Shown here: piece after piece, positions 25,879-34,973 of the stretch
How the letters are laid out: each line of letters begins with the position of its first letter
How positions within the stretch are numbered: position 1 is the first letter of the stretch
NCBI GenBank assembly: GCA_964579505.1
Contig: CAZOGC010000005.1
Span: forward strand, 1-64,000
Length of the DNA stretch: 64,000 nucleotides
Direction: 5' to 3'
Origin: JAJYSO01 sp964579505
GTDB taxonomy: Bacteria; Bacteroidota; Bacteroidia; Flavobacteriales; Flavobacteriaceae
The notes under the pieces: generated by a model
Told to the model about the DNA's origin: nothing
The model's database searches: none
The model's input: the letters and a program-made list of their open reading frames with translations, nothing else
Position numbers and translations under genes: made by a program

Positions 25879-27315
25879 CTACGCTCTTTTATAATCAAAT
25901 AATCCTTTTTCTTTAATCAACTTGGTTACCCCTTCAGGCAGTTTATCTTCCCATCCTTCTTCTCCATTAGCAATCATTTTAATCACTTCGTGAGAGAAAA
26001 TATCTAAAAACTCCGGATGATAATTTTTAATATCAATTAATTTTCCGTTGTGTTTAAAATATTTATACAGCTCATGCATTTCCTTTTTTACCTTCAAGTT
26101 GTCACTATTAATTACCTCTCCTGTCTCTTGGTTTTTAAACGGATAAAGATAAATCTGTAAGTTTTCTGTAAATAATTTACCAAAAGCTTCTAAGGTACCG
26201 CCACATAAATCTGTGTAATAATGTTCATCAAAAATGTAGATTAAATTATTAACCCCCATTGCCAAGCCTTTCCGCTCATCCGTATAACGCTCAAGGTATT
26301 CAACTAATTTATAGTATTCCTTAAAATTAGATATCATAACTGTCTGTCCCATAGAACAAAGAAGCTTTGCTCTATCCATAAAATCACCTTCATCTATCTG
26401 CCCTTCTGCACTTAGGTCATACAAAGTCATTTCAAATACACTAAGCGTATTTTGGCGCGTTACCCCCTCCTTTTCTAAAAAGAGTTTAAGTGAATTTTCG
26501 TAAATATCCATGTTTACTTTTGTTACCGGTCTAAATCGCCCGCGCAAAGCCAAGACATTTTTACCGTATAACTCATCAGATGGTAATACATTATTTCCAT
26601 CGGGTGCGAACATTACCGCATTGGTCATCCCGTTTTTAACCAATTGTAAGCTCATTAATCGATTATCTACCGATTTAAAACAAGGACCTGAAAAATTAAT
26701 CGTATCAATTTCTATCAGGTCTTTTTCGATGTGATCGTATAAATGGCGTAGCAATGTTTTTGGAGAGTCAAAGTGGTAGTAGGCATAATAAATCAGATTT
26801 ACCCCTAAAATACCTAGTGTATTTTGCTGATAGCGTGCCGAGTTTTCGTGAAAACGCACGTGCAAAGTAATCTCACTATACGCCTCTTTTGGTTTGGTTT
26901 GATAACGAATACCGACCCAGCCATGCCCCTGGTATTTTTTAGCATAATCTATCGTTGCTACCGTATTGGCAAAACTGAAAAAGAGTTTTTCAGGATGCTT
27001 ATCTCTAGGCATTCTTTTTTCTACAATTTGTAACTCGTGGGTAAGCATTTTACGCAAACGTGATTCGGTTACATAACGACCATCTTCTTCAGGACCGTAA
27101 GTGGCATCACTAAACTCTTTTCCATAGGCACTCATAGCTCTACCAATAGTTCGGGAGGCTCCACCGGCCGTAAAAAAATGACGCACTGTTTCTTGCCCTC
27201 CTCCTATTTCTGAGAATGTTCCGAAAATACTTTTATTAAGATTTATACGAAGCGCCTTATCTGCCGTTGAGGGCACGTCTTCAAAATCTCTATCACCCAT
27301 TATTGTTATTGCCAT
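25879..27315 (-). CDS. Conserved 478-residue protein of unknown function
   Basis: The protein is soluble-looking: no signal peptide and no membrane segment. It contains the stretches NLNKSIFGTFSEIGGGQETV, FTAGGASRTIGRAMSAYGKEF, FANTVATIDY, GHGWVGIRYQ and LRHLYDHIEKDLIEID, then a C-terminal half with many aromatic residues ending GLFDYKRA. I do not recognise an experimentally defined domain and I assign no function. It is full of conserved-looking Gly and acidic motifs and probably an ancient widespread family. ATGs at 27315 and 27300 are both possible starts. Confidence 0.8.
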   Translation of the reverse strand: MAITIMGDRDFEDVPSTADKALRINLNKSIFGTFSEIGGGQETVRHFFTAGGASRTIGRAMSAYGKEFSDATYGPEEDGRYVTESRLRKMLTHELQIVEKRMPRDKHPEKLFFSFANTVATIDYAKKYQGHGWVGIRYQTKPKEAYSEITLHVRFHENSARYQQNTLGILGVNLIYYAYYHFDSPKTLLRHLYDHIEKDLIEIDTINFSGPCFKSVDNRLMSLQLVKNGMTNAVMFAPDGNNVLPSDELYGKNVLALRGRFRPVTKVNMDIYENSLKLFLEKEGVTRQNTLSVFEMTLYDLSAEGQIDEGDFMDRAKLLCSMGQTVMISNFKEYYKLVEYLERYTDERKGLAMGVNNLIYIFDEHYYTDLCGGTLEAFGKLFTENLQIYLYPFKNQETGEVINSDNLKVKKEMHELYKYFKHNGKLIDIKNYHPEFLDIFSHEVIKMIANGEEGWEDKLPEGVTKLIKEKGLFDYKRA

Positions 27316-27350
27316 TCGTCTCTTTTCTAATTAATATCTTTTAGCGCATT

Positions 27351-27379
27351 CAAATATACAGATAAGCCATCTAACCCAA
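27351..27379 (-). promoter_or_regulatory. Two-box Bacteroidetes promoter for the 478-residue protein gene
   Basis: On the minus strand TTG (27379-27377) is followed after 18 bases by TATATTTG (27358-27351). The start codon lies 35 bases downstream of the -7 box. It faces away from the box for the rightward hydrolase gene at 27390. Confidence 0.6.
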
Positions 27380-27389
27380 AAAATATAAT

Positions 27390-27397
27390 TACTTTTG
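27390..27397 (+). promoter_or_regulatory. Candidate -7 box of the beta-lactamase-fold hydrolase gene
   Basis: TACTTTTG fits TAnnTTTG 15 bases before the GTG start, which implies a very short leader. No TTG box upstream. Confidence 0.45.
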
Positions 27398-27412
27398 CCC
27401 TAAATTTTAGCT

Positions 27413-28177
27413 GTGCAAATTACGTTTTTAGGCACCGGAACCTCACAAGGAATTCCTGTTATTGGGAGTAAGCATCCGGTATGTCTTAGCACAGACCTTA
27501 AAGACAGACGATTGCGATCTTCTGTAATGATTGAGTGGGATGGTTTTTATTACATTATTGACTGTGGCCCCGATTTTAGACAGCAGCTATTAGCTAATCA
27601 AGTACCTCAAATTGACGGTATCTTTTTTACACACGAACACACTGACCACATTATTGGGTTAGATGATATCCGGCCTTTTTATTTTAAGCAAGGAGATATT
27701 CCTCTTTATGCGCATCCTCGTGTGTTGGCGGCTCTAGAAAAACGGTTCGACTATATTTTTAAAACCAAAGACAAGTATCCGGGGGCTCCTTCGGTTGCGG
27801 TTCATACGCTCTCCGGAGATGCGTTTCAAATCAACCAACACCGGGTCACCCCTATTAAAGTTTGCCATGGCAAGTTGCCGGTTTACGGATTTCGTTTAGG
27901 TGATTTTGTCTACATTACTGACGCCAAAACTATACCCGAAGAAGAGCTCAAGAAATTGACGCACACAAAAGTATTAGTAGTAAATGCGCTAAGACACAAA
28001 CCGCATCACTCACATTTCAATTTAGAAGAAGCACTCTCTTTTATTAAACGAATAAATCCTGAAAAAGCCTACCTAACGCACATTAGCCATTTATTGGGTT
28101 TTCATCAAGAAGTAGAAAAGACCCTGCCAAAAAATGTGCATTTGGCCTATGATAATTTAAAAATAGACCTGCCATGA
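27413..28177 (+). CDS. Metallo-beta-lactamase fold phosphodiesterase (PhnP-like)
   Basis: This 254-residue protein begins at a GTG with FLGTGTSQGIP, has the metal-binding FTHEHTDHIIGLDD (HxHxDH), and further His residues in KVCHGKLP and LTHISHLLG. The N-terminal GTGTSQGIP and the Cys-x-C-free short form resemble the cyclic-phosphate phosphodiesterase PhnP group and related nucleases. It is a cytoplasmic Zn or Mn hydrolase; the substrate is unknown. The stop overlaps the next gene's start. Confidence 0.85.
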   Translation: MQITFLGTGTSQGIPVIGSKHPVCLSTDLKDRRLRSSVMIEWDGFYYIIDCGPDFRQQLLANQVPQIDGIFFTHEHTDHIIGLDDIRPFYFKQGDIPLYAHPRVLAALEKRFDYIFKTKDKYPGAPSVAVHTLSGDAFQINQHRVTPIKVCHGKLPVYGFRLGDFVYITDAKTIPEEELKKLTHTKVLVVNALRHKPHHSHFNLEEALSFIKRINPEKAYLTHISHLLGFHQEVEKTLPKNVHLAYDNLKIDLP

Positions 28178-28659
28178 AAGCAAAAATTTTTATGTTTCTC
28201 TTTGTGTTTGCTATGATGTATGTCATCTTTCAATATGCCAACAGCAAACGTTATTACAAAGCTAAAGAAAAAGAAATCAACGATTTAGAGCAAAAAATAG
28301 ATACCCTAGAAGCGCAGTTAAAAGGGGTGCGAAAAGGTGATTTTTCGCTAAAAACCAATCGCGATGCGCGTACTTTTTTTGAGGATCAAGGCATTAATGT
28401 AGATTCTTTGGCTGCCAAAATCGAACAAAAAATTATTGCTAAGAATAGCGTTAAAAAAGACAATCCTCTAGTGCCCTATGCAGGAGTTAGTGGGGTTACC
28501 AGAATAGATCACATTCACATACTAAATGGCCGTTGGGTAATTGCTAAATTTACAGATGGTAAACACTGGGGCGAGGCACTTATTTCTTATTACCTAGACC
28601 AACACCATCAGCTTCAGTTTGATACGCTAGACGGAATGGTTTATCCACCTTCAAAATAA
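28174..28659 (+). CDS. Single-pass membrane protein of unknown function
   Basis: This 161-residue protein starts with a hydrophobic segment (residues 4-21), then a coiled coil (YKAKEKEINDLEQKIDTLEAQL, about 28-50) and a C-terminal soluble domain with GRWVIAKFTDGKHWGEAL. Such layouts are common in flavobacterial hypothetical proteins. It is translationally coupled (ATGA) to the hydrolase before it, so the two may work together. I do not recognise the family. Confidence 0.7.
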   Translation: MKAKIFMFLFVFAMMYVIFQYANSKRYYKAKEKEINDLEQKIDTLEAQLKGVRKGDFSLKTNRDARTFFEDQGINVDSLAAKIEQKIIAKNSVKKDNPLVPYAGVSGVTRIDHIHILNGRWVIAKFTDGKHWGEALISYYLDQHHQLQFDTLDGMVYPPSK

Positions 28660-28662
28660 ATT

Positions 28663-29142
28663 TTAAGCAGTAAAAGGAATCATTGCTACCAACTGTTCCA
28701 AATATTTTTTATCGATTTGATCAAAGGTGTTTAGTTGGGCGCTATCTATATCTAGCACGGCCACTACCACCCCATTTCTTATAATGGGTACCACAATTTC
28801 AGATTGCGAGGCACTGTTGCACGCAATATGGTCTTGAAATTGGTTAACATCCTTTACAATGAGCGTCTCTTTCTTTTCCCAACAGCCGCCACAAACACCT
28901 CTACCTTTGGCAATACGAGTACACGCAATAGGCCCCTGAAAAGGACCTACTACCAGGCTATTGCCTTTTACCAAATAAAAACCTGTCCAAAACCAATTAA
29001 ACTGCGCTTGCAAAGCAGCACCAATGTTAGCCAAATTGGCAATCAAATCCGTTTCATCCGCAATAAGTGCCTTTATTTGTGGTAATAAAGACTTGTATTG
29101 TTCTTCTTTTGTGCCAGTATGAATAGCCAAGGTTTCTGCCAT
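28663..29142 (-). CDS. msrC: Free methionine-(R)-sulfoxide reductase (GAF domain)
   Basis: This 159-residue GAF-domain protein has cysteines at 74, 84 and 108, in CTRIAKGRGVC and IACNSASQSEIVVP. Their spacing of 10 and 24 equals that of E. coli fRMsr (Cys84, 94, 118). A further Cys at 87 lies in the loop. It reduces free methionine-(R)-sulfoxide in the cytoplasm with thioredoxin. It is transcribed alone and converges with the coupled pair at 27.4-28.7 kb. Confidence 0.92.
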   Translation of the reverse strand: MAETLAIHTGTKEEQYKSLLPQIKALIADETDLIANLANIGAALQAQFNWFWTGFYLVKGNSLVVGPFQGPIACTRIAKGRGVCGGCWEKKETLIVKDVNQFQDHIACNSASQSEIVVPIIRNGVVVAVLDIDSAQLNTFDQIDKKYLEQLVAMIPFTA

Positions 29143-29176
29143 AATTTTATCAAATAAATCGGGTTATTTTAAAAAT

Positions 29177-29184
29177 CAAAGGTA
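29177..29184 (-). promoter_or_regulatory. Candidate -7 box of msrC
   Basis: The minus strand reads TACCTTTG (TAnnTTTG), 35 bases before the start codon. No TTG box at the right distance. Confidence 0.4.
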
Positions 29185-29287
29185 GGTATATTCTTACACT
29201 ATCTCATAGCTACAAGAGGTTGAATATCTTTACATTTTTGTTGTTCTTAAGTAAGTATCTTCTACGGTTTGTGCCTAAATCACAAAT

Positions 29288-29947
29288 TTAAGAAGAGCTA
29301 TTCTGTAGCCAGACTTTTATGGCCTCAAAATTATGCGGATGAACTCCGTGTCCTACCGGGTATTCTACATACGTACAATCAATGTGCAGGTTATCTAAAA
29401 AGGGTTTGGTTTTTCGGTCCCAATCAACCGGAACAACTTGATCTACAGAGCCGTGAGAACTAAAAATGCGCAACGTAGAAAAATCATTTTTTGTATAGCC
29501 TTCTTTTAAAAGGTTATGATGAATATAACCGCTCATAGCCACTACTCGGTCTACTTTCTGCGGATAAGAAAGCGCCACTGCATAGCTTAAAATAGCGCCC
29601 TGACTAAACCCCATAAGTGTTATTTCTTGTGGGTTTGCCGAGTAATTTTCAACCACTTCTTCTATAAACTGTACAATTAAATCTCTAGATTGTATTGCTT
29701 GTTCATCATTGGTAAACTTATCGGCTCCGGGTTGAAAGTCTATGTTATACCAAGCATAACCGTATGGAGAAATTGTAAGCGGTGCACGCGCCGAAACAAT
29801 CAAATATTTTTCGTCGAGTTCCGGGGCCCACGAAAATAAATCATTTTCATGGCTTCCATACCCGTGTAACATAATAATAGCGGGAACATTGTTAGTAGTT
29901 TTCCCGGGTCTTAGCACATGGGGTAAACAAAGTTTTTTAGTGTTCAT
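29288..29947 (-). CDS. Alpha/beta hydrolase of the carboxylesterase/phospholipase family
   Basis: This 219-residue protein has MLHGYGSHENDLFSW, the nucleophile elbow GFSQGA, the Asp in SVDQVVPVD and the His in GHGVHPHNF, an intact catalytic triad. It resembles YpfH/acyl-protein-thioesterase-type esterases. No signal peptide is seen, so it is cytoplasmic. It shares its first base with the last base of the DUF4870 gene, so it is the last gene of a three-gene operon with the dihydroorotase-like gene. Confidence 0.88.
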   Translation of the reverse strand: MNTKKLCLPHVLRPGKTTNNVPAIIMLHGYGSHENDLFSWAPELDEKYLIVSARAPLTISPYGYAWYNIDFQPGADKFTNDEQAIQSRDLIVQFIEEVVENYSANPQEITLMGFSQGAILSYAVALSYPQKVDRVVAMSGYIHHNLLKEGYTKNDFSTLRIFSSHGSVDQVVPVDWDRKTKPFLDNLHIDCTYVEYPVGHGVHPHNFEAIKVWLQNSSS

Positions 29948-30279
29948 CAGGCAATTTTACCAAACCATTTCTGAAAATACGACCCTAAAAAAGGAATAAC
30001 AGACAATTTGCCTTGAAGTGCTCCCATAAACCCAAAGGCCCAAAACACAATAAAAATCATCCAAAAAGGAAAAGTAATATACCAGCGGTTAAATCCCGAT
30101 ACGAGTACCGCAAAAAGTATAAAAAGAGCATTCAATCCTATATTTTGTCGAATGTGGAAAGACGAAAATTTATTGTGGTTTTCTGAATTTACACTCCAGG
30201 CAATCAGCGTTCCTACAAAGGTCAAATAGGCCGTGATGGCCATTGCTTTTCCTTCCTTAACCGTTTTACTATCGCTCAT
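29947..30279 (-). CDS. Small membrane protein, DUF4870/Tic20-like
   Basis: This 110-residue protein has three or four hydrophobic segments (about 14-30, 48-63, 68-88) and the pattern SFHIRQNIGLN, which is the HxxQ-type motif of DUF4870 (Tic20-like) membrane proteins. Function unknown. It overlaps the dihydroorotase-like gene by 11 bases and touches the esterase gene. Confidence 0.7.
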   Translation of the reverse strand: MSDSKTVKEGKAMAITAYLTFVGTLIAWSVNSENHNKFSSFHIRQNIGLNALFILFAVLVSGFNRWYITFPFWMIFIVFWAFGFMGALQGKLSVIPFLGSYFQKWFGKIA

Positions 30280-31531
30280 CGTTATTCAAAATCAATTGAT
30301 TATTAGTATACACGCCTTTTACTTTTCCGCTTAGATTAGCTCCTAAAAACATACTGTTTTTTGCTGACGAATAGATATTGGAAGAAGAAAAAGTATATTT
30401 TTCATTTGGTATAAAAAAGGTCAGTTCCGCCTTATTCTTTTCTGCCAATACCGGGGCCTCAATACCAAATCGTTCTCTCCCTTTAGTTAATAACGCTACG
30501 CTTTTTTCAACACCAAACAACGTTTGTAACGCCCCAAAAGCACTCTCTAAGCCAATACTGCCAAATGCGGCATGCTCAAATTCTACTTTTTTGTGTTCAA
30601 TATCCATAGCACAATGATCACTCGTTACCATATCTATAACTCCGTTCTTTACACCTTCAATCAATGCACGGCGGTCTTCATCTGCCCGCAAAGGAGGCAT
30701 TACCTTAAAAGAGGTTTCAAAATCAACTAGCTCATCATCTGTAAAAAACAGATTATAAATGGCTACACTACAGGTAACGTCTAATCCCTTTTTCTTAGCT
30801 TCTGCGACTAATTGCAAACTTTGTGCGGTAGAAATAGTTGGAATATGTAGCTTACCACCCGTGTATTCTAGAATACGTATATCGCGTGCCACTTGAAGTT
30901 CTTCAGCAAAGGCAGGAATACCTTTTAACCCCAGCTTCGTACTCATTACCCCTTCATTGGCCATTCCGTGTTTGCTCAGCGCCTCTTCATGGGGAAAAAC
31001 TTGTATAAGCCCCCCAAAACTCTGCGCATATTGCAAAGCCATTTTTAGCAAATTAGGGTCTGCTACTGCCTTCTTATAATCTCCAAAAGCTACCGCCCCA
31101 GCAGTCGTCATATCATACATTTCTGCCAGTTCTTTTCCTTTAGCTTGTTGCGTTAATGCGCCTATAGGATATAAATGTGTAGCCGATTGAGCTGCGCGAT
31201 TTTTTAAGAAACTAACTGCCCCGTGATGGTCAGTAACCGGATATGTATTTGGGTTTAGCGCTACTGCTGTAAATCCTGATTTTGCAGCTGCTAGCAATCC
31301 ATTTTCTATTGTTTCGCGCTCTTCATAACCCGGCTCACCAAAACTCACGCTACTATCAAACCAGCCTACCGAAACATGTAAATTTGGTATTGAAATTTCT
31401 TTATCTACCGTACAGTTAATCGTGGGAGCAATTTTCTCAATTTTACCTTTATCTAGTAAAATGGCCACTTTTTGTTGATGAAAAGGGCTTTCAGGTGCAA
31501 TTATCTTAGCAGATTTTATGAGAACCTTCAT
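30269..31531 (-). CDS. Dihydroorotase-like protein lacking metal ligands
   Basis: This 420-residue protein aligns by eye with class I dihydroorotase over its full length (GEPGYE, the LNPNTYPVTD segment, STAQSLQLVAEAKKKGL, TSDHCAMD). The canonical DxHxHxREPG is changed to D59-S-S-V-S63-F-G-E-P-G. HIAHxST is HIPTIST (Thr232 for His), and EVTPHHL is SVAIYNL (255-261). The Asp of the TDHAPH region (Asp305) is kept. It therefore lacks most zinc ligands and is unlikely to be an active dihydroorotase. It may be a structural partner like the inactive PyrC' that binds aspartate transcarbamoylase, or have another role. Confidence 0.85.
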   Translation of the reverse strand: MKVLIKSAKIIAPESPFHQQKVAILLDKGKIEKIAPTINCTVDKEISIPNLHVSVGWFDSSVSFGEPGYEERETIENGLLAAAKSGFTAVALNPNTYPVTDHHGAVSFLKNRAAQSATHLYPIGALTQQAKGKELAEMYDMTTAGAVAFGDYKKAVADPNLLKMALQYAQSFGGLIQVFPHEEALSKHGMANEGVMSTKLGLKGIPAFAEELQVARDIRILEYTGGKLHIPTISTAQSLQLVAEAKKKGLDVTCSVAIYNLFFTDDELVDFETSFKVMPPLRADEDRRALIEGVKNGVIDMVTSDHCAMDIEHKKVEFEHAAFGSIGLESAFGALQTLFGVEKSVALLTKGRERFGIEAPVLAEKNKAELTFFIPNEKYTFSSSNIYSSAKNSMFLGANLSGKVKGVYTNNQLILNNDER

Positions 31532-31586
31532 TCACGGCTTTTTTGATGCGTTTACAATACAAATTTTGGCTGCAGAAATACGAAGA

Positions 31587-31594
31587 CAAAAATA
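31587..31594 (-). promoter_or_regulatory. Candidate -7 box upstream of the dihydroorotase-like gene
   Basis: The minus strand reads TATTTTTG, fitting TAnnTTTG, 56 bases before the start. The -33 box is absent. Confidence 0.35.
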
Positions 31595-31691
31595 ACAAAC
31601 CATTTGCAAAGTTTAATGATTATACGAGCTATTTATAATGGCTTTATTTATGCTTCTTCTTGAGATCATTTTATTAAAATTGCTTTACCTC

Positions 31692-33074
31692 CTAAAACAA
31701 GGCTTTTAATTCTCCGATAAAACGCTCAGCCAATGCGTCAGCGGCTTCTTGTGTGGCTGCCTCTGTATAAATACGAATAATGGGTTCTGTATTTGATTTT
31801 CTAAGGTGAACCCAGTTTTCAGGAAAATCTATTTTTACCCCATCAATTGTTAGTATTTCTTCTGTTGCATAGTTGGCCGCCATCTTGCGTAAAATCTCAT
31901 CTACATCCATTGTCGGGGTAAGTTGGATTTTACTTTTACTCATAAAATAACTCGGGTATTCTGCTCTGAGCTCTGAAACTTTTATGTCCTTTTCTGCTAA
32001 ATGAGTTAAAAATAGTGCTGTTCCTACCAAGCTATCTCTACCCGCATGTAACTCCGGAAAAATAATTCCGCCATTGCCTTCTCCTCCAATAAATGCTTGG
32101 GTATCTTTCATTAATTTTACCACGTTTACCTCTCCCACTGCACTCGCCTGATAATTTCCTCCGTGTTTTTGCGTAATATCACGTAACGCACGAGAAGACG
32201 AAAGGTTACTCACCGTATTTCCTTTCTGTTTTCCCAATAAATAATCGGCTACGGCAACCAGCGTATATTCTTCTCCAAACATCTTTCCGGTTTCATCTAT
32301 AAACGCCAGCCTGTCTACGTCGGGGTCAACTACAATCCCTAAATCAGCTTTCTCTTCGGGTACACAACGACATATATCGGCTAAATTCTTTTCTAATGGC
32401 TCCGGATTATGAGGAAAATGACCATTGGGTTCGCAATACAACTTGACTACTTCAACACCTAATCTTTCAAGTAGAGTCGGAATAGCTATTCCTCCGGTAG
32501 AGTTAACCGCATCTACCACCACTTTAAACTTGGCTGCTTTAATCTTTGCCACGTCAACCCACTTCAGTTTTATTATTTCTTCAATGTGTTTTTGAATATA
32601 TCCCGGGGTCGGAATGATTTTACCTAAATCATCTATTTCAGCATAGTCAATATTTGTTTGTTCTGCCAATTTCAATATTTCTTCACCTTCTTCAGCATTT
32701 AAAAATTCACCATTATGATTCAACAATTTTAAGGCATTCCACTGTTTTGGGTTGTGGCTAGCCGTTAAAATAATACCTCCGTCGGCTTTTTCCATCGCTA
32801 CAGCCATCTCTACCGTGGGCGTAGTAGAAAGTCCCAAATCAAGTACGTCAATACCCAACCCGACCAAGGTATTCATCACCAACTGTTGCACCATCGAACC
32901 CGAAATACGGGCATCACGCCCTACTGCAACGGTATACGTAGTCGCGGTTTGTTGATTTTTTATCCACTGTCCATAAGCCGTGGCAAATTTTACAATATCT
33001 ATAGGGGTAAGGTTATTTCCTACCCGGCCTCCAATAGTGCCGCGTATTCCTGAAATGGATTTAATTAAAGTCAT
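31692..33074 (-). CDS. glmM: Phosphoglucosamine mutase or phosphomannomutase
   Basis: This 460-residue alpha-D-phosphohexomutase has the serine loop TASHNPKQWNA, the metal loop DPDVDRLAF, the sugar-binding GEGNGG and the phosphate-binding RKSNTEP near the C-terminus. In flavobacteria this single family member is usually GlmM, making GlcN-1-phosphate for cell wall and LPS, but a phosphomannomutase cannot be excluded. It follows an intergenic space of 160 bases and ends before the dihydroorotase-like operon. A -7 box sits just upstream. Confidence 0.87.
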   Translation of the reverse strand: MTLIKSISGIRGTIGGRVGNNLTPIDIVKFATAYGQWIKNQQTATTYTVAVGRDARISGSMVQQLVMNTLVGLGIDVLDLGLSTTPTVEMAVAMEKADGGIILTASHNPKQWNALKLLNHNGEFLNAEEGEEILKLAEQTNIDYAEIDDLGKIIPTPGYIQKHIEEIIKLKWVDVAKIKAAKFKVVVDAVNSTGGIAIPTLLERLGVEVVKLYCEPNGHFPHNPEPLEKNLADICRCVPEEKADLGIVVDPDVDRLAFIDETGKMFGEEYTLVAVADYLLGKQKGNTVSNLSSSRALRDITQKHGGNYQASAVGEVNVVKLMKDTQAFIGGEGNGGIIFPELHAGRDSLVGTALFLTHLAEKDIKVSELRAEYPSYFMSKSKIQLTPTMDVDEILRKMAANYATEEILTIDGVKIDFPENWVHLRKSNTEPIIRIYTEAATQEAADALAERFIGELKALF

Positions 33075-33091
33075 TTATTCTATATTTTTGG

Positions 33092-33099
33092 CAAATATA
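33092..33099 (-). promoter_or_regulatory. Candidate -7 box of the phosphohexomutase gene
   Basis: The minus strand reads TATATTTG, fitting TAnnTTTG, 17 bases before the ATG. Confidence 0.45.
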
Positions 33100-33128
33100 C
33101 AGAATATGACGCGGAAGAAATTTTGTTT

Positions 33129-34868
33129 TTAATTTTTGAGAATATAATCTGCAAATCGCCATTTAGTAGTAAAATTTCTAGTGAGTTTTTGGTGTGTAAG
33201 AATGGCTCTAAACATTTCTATAGGAATGTTTCCATTGTGTAAAAAAGCATCATTAAATGCACGGTTGGTCATCTGCCCGTTCACTACCAAATCGCGGTGA
33301 AGGCTATACAGTTGTAGTGCTCCTACCATATAAGCTAATTGATATAACGGTCCATAACCACCGGTAAAAGAACGACGCACTTCAGACTCTGCACTAAATT
33401 CTTCTAGCCCCACTTTGTCTACCAAATAATCTATACACTGTTGTGGAGTCCACTTTCCTAAATGGTAATTTAAAGAAAAAATGATTCGCGCACAACGCGT
33501 CATACGCCAATACAAGGCTCCAATTTTTTTCTCAGGGGTGTTATCGTAGCCTTTATCCCACAACAACATTTCCCAATAAAATGCCCATCCTTCTGTAGAA
33601 AAAGGCGAACGAAAATGTTTGCGGTAGGTTCTATAACGCCTATTCATATAAAATTGGAGGTTATGCCCCGGGATGAGTTCGTGAAAAACCTCTGCATGGG
33701 CAAAAGAATAATTGCCGCTTCGCATAATCATTTCTTTGGTTTTATAATCTTGTGAATCGTGTGGATAGGCAATCAAAATTTTTGATCCTCCCAAAAAATA
33801 CGAGGCAAACTGCATTTGCCGGGGTGTAAGCATGTCCATTCGCCAAGCTTCGCGCGCTAAATCAGGAATCGTAACCAATTGTAAACTGTCTATTAACTGA
33901 ATAGCTTCTTTTTCTAACTGTGCAATTAATGCCGGTTGTTGCCCCGGTTTTAAGTGATTTTCTTTTACTTTTTCTAACGCTTTTTTCCAGTCTTTATCGT
34001 ATCCCATCTCTTGAGAAGCCTTTATCATCTCAGCTTCACACCAAGCAAATCGCTTTTTAGCTATCTCAACGAGTTCTTCCGGAGAGTACGGTACCATCTG
34101 AAATTTTAATTCGTGTTCTATAGCCTCTTTTCCTACCGGGTTACCATTAATACCCGAACCATCTTTAGCTTTTGCAGGGTGTAAAACTTCTTGCCTTCTC
34201 AACCACTTAGCATAGTTGGTTAAGGCCGTATCTACAGCCGGATACGTACTCTTCATCCACCACGTAAAGCTCGGATCATAGCCATTATAAAAATCATAAA
34301 CATTTTTTAGTCCTTTTTGCAATTCACGAACAGTTTGAACTGCTATTTTTTTCAAATTTTCTGTAGGTAGAGCCTTGTTTTTAATCGCCTTTTTAGCTTT
34401 TTCAACCTCAATTATAACTTGGTGCATTATGGCTGCTACATGTTGTGAGTTTAACGTTTTTCCACGTCTTCTTTTGCGTTGCAGGTTAACAATTGCCGCT
34501 TCAAAAGGAACGGTGTATTTAATTTTTTGCCAATTTTCTTTACTCTGCTTCAATTCTTCTTGATCGCGTTTAATATTTCTTTTCAGTAAGATGAAATCAA
34601 TTTGATCTTGTTGCGATAAGGCTTTAAAATCAACTTTTTTAAGTCGCTTCAACCAATCTGCGTAAAAGGTTGAAAAACGTTGATAATACTCTGCCGAATG
34701 GGTAAAAATATATACGCGTTCTAAGTCATATATATCGGCGTAATAAGCTTTTATTAAGGTTTTGCCGGAAATAGGTGTTTCAGAAATTTTTTTAGGAGTT
34801 GCCCCAAAAGTTAACGAACTTAGCAGAAAGGTAATAATCAAGAGCGGGTAGCGATAATTTTTTTTCAT
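33129..34868 (-). CDS. DUF885 family metallopeptidase, exported
   Basis: This 579-residue protein has an N-terminal signal peptide (LLIITFLLSSLTFGA) and the gluzincin-like DUF885 motifs HELIPGHNLQ and EGWAFYWE near residues 395 and 415, plus RCARIIFSLNYH. DUF885 proteins are probable zinc carboxy- or endopeptidases, located here in the periplasm or secreted. No T9SS domain is visible. It follows an upstream divergent promoter region shared with the AcpH-like gene. Confidence 0.85.
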   Translation of the reverse strand: MKKNYRYPLLIITFLLSSLTFGATPKKISETPISGKTLIKAYYADIYDLERVYIFTHSAEYYQRFSTFYADWLKRLKKVDFKALSQQDQIDFILLKRNIKRDQEELKQSKENWQKIKYTVPFEAAIVNLQRKRRRGKTLNSQHVAAIMHQVIIEVEKAKKAIKNKALPTENLKKIAVQTVRELQKGLKNVYDFYNGYDPSFTWWMKSTYPAVDTALTNYAKWLRRQEVLHPAKAKDGSGINGNPVGKEAIEHELKFQMVPYSPEELVEIAKKRFAWCEAEMIKASQEMGYDKDWKKALEKVKENHLKPGQQPALIAQLEKEAIQLIDSLQLVTIPDLAREAWRMDMLTPRQMQFASYFLGGSKILIAYPHDSQDYKTKEMIMRSGNYSFAHAEVFHELIPGHNLQFYMNRRYRTYRKHFRSPFSTEGWAFYWEMLLWDKGYDNTPEKKIGALYWRMTRCARIIFSLNYHLGKWTPQQCIDYLVDKVGLEEFSAESEVRRSFTGGYGPLYQLAYMVGALQLYSLHRDLVVNGQMTNRAFNDAFLHNGNIPIEMFRAILTHQKLTRNFTTKWRFADYILKN

Positions 34869-34973
34869 ACGTTTACAATGCCTTTAAAGTGTGTAACAAT
34901 ACACATTGAATTATTTGAAACAAAAGTTCCGAAATTTTAATGAATTAACAGTATAAAACAACATTTTTATCAA

